A DNA stretch of 6,252 nt from an uncultured Clostridia bacterium (GTDB lineage Bacteria > Bacillota > Clostridia > Peptostreptococcales > Anaerovoracaceae): NCBI GenBank assembly GCA_938009115.1, contig CALLHZ010000053.1:1-6252 (forward strand), given 5' to 3'. Below are positions 6,250 through 6,252 of this stretch, one piece after another. Position numbers and translations under genes: made by a program. Within the stretch, counting starts at the first letter, position 1. Every line of letters starts with the position of its first letter. The notes under the pieces were generated by a model. That model was not told the DNA's origin. It searched no databases and saw only the letters and a program-made list of their open reading frames with translations.

Positions 6250-6252
6250 TGG
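6249..6252 (+). CDS. Possible start codon of the next gene, expected fliQ
   Basis: The fliP stop overlaps an ATG at 6249-6251 in the arrangement TGATG. In this operon type fliQ follows fliP, and one-base overlaps of this kind are common between coupled genes. Only four bases are visible, so no product can be read and the call rests on gene order alone. Confidence 0.3.

Noticed and set aside
1..6252. Search for mobile elements, CRISPR arrays, tRNA/rRNA genes or a new defence or accessory system
   Set aside because: The window is filled by a gapless run of conserved flagellar genes. No transposase, repeat array, attachment site or RNA gene is visible, and the only non-coding stretch of any size is 93 bases.

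Overview
The window is a stretch of a conserved flagellar/motility operon. Every gene lies on the + strand. The most likely host is a member of the Clostridia or a close Firmicutes relative with moderate GC and strong AGGAG-type ribosome binding sites. Three points support this: FlbD (SwrD family) and MotA-MotB sit between the hook gene and the switch genes; the switch uses a FliY (CheC-like phosphatase fused to a FliN-like domain) rather than a plain FliN; and a single-domain CheY lies between fliY and fliO. Species cannot be named from the sequence alone.

Layout: 1-725 is the 3' part of flgE (hook protein). A 93-base gap follows, holding an almost perfect 18-bp stem-loop (755-799). Then come flbD (819-1043), motA (1048-1887), motB (1884-2663), fliM (2666-3676), fliY (3673-4746), cheY (4762-5127), fliO (5136-5492) and fliP (start probably 5476, end 6249). 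The last four bases may contain the fliQ start codon. Apart from the flgE-flbD gap, genes are separated by at most 15 bases or overlap by 4 (motA/motB, fliM/fliY) to about 17 bases (fliO/fliP), which implies one co-translated transcript.

How the genes work together: FlgE builds the hook. MotA/MotB form the ion-driven stator, and FlbD is expected to raise stator output. FliM and FliY belong to the rotor switch (C-ring). CheY, once phosphorylated, binds the switch to change rotation, and FliY removes the phosphate through two CheC-type active sites that both look intact. FliO and FliP belong to the export gate that secretes hook and filament subunits.

I see no mobile element, CRISPR array, RNA gene or clearly new system. 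The points most worth a second look are the strong hairpin before flbD, the absence of fliL between motB and fliM, a FliY without the usual N-terminal FliM-like CheY-binding motif, and PomA-like threonines in MotA that hint at sodium drive.
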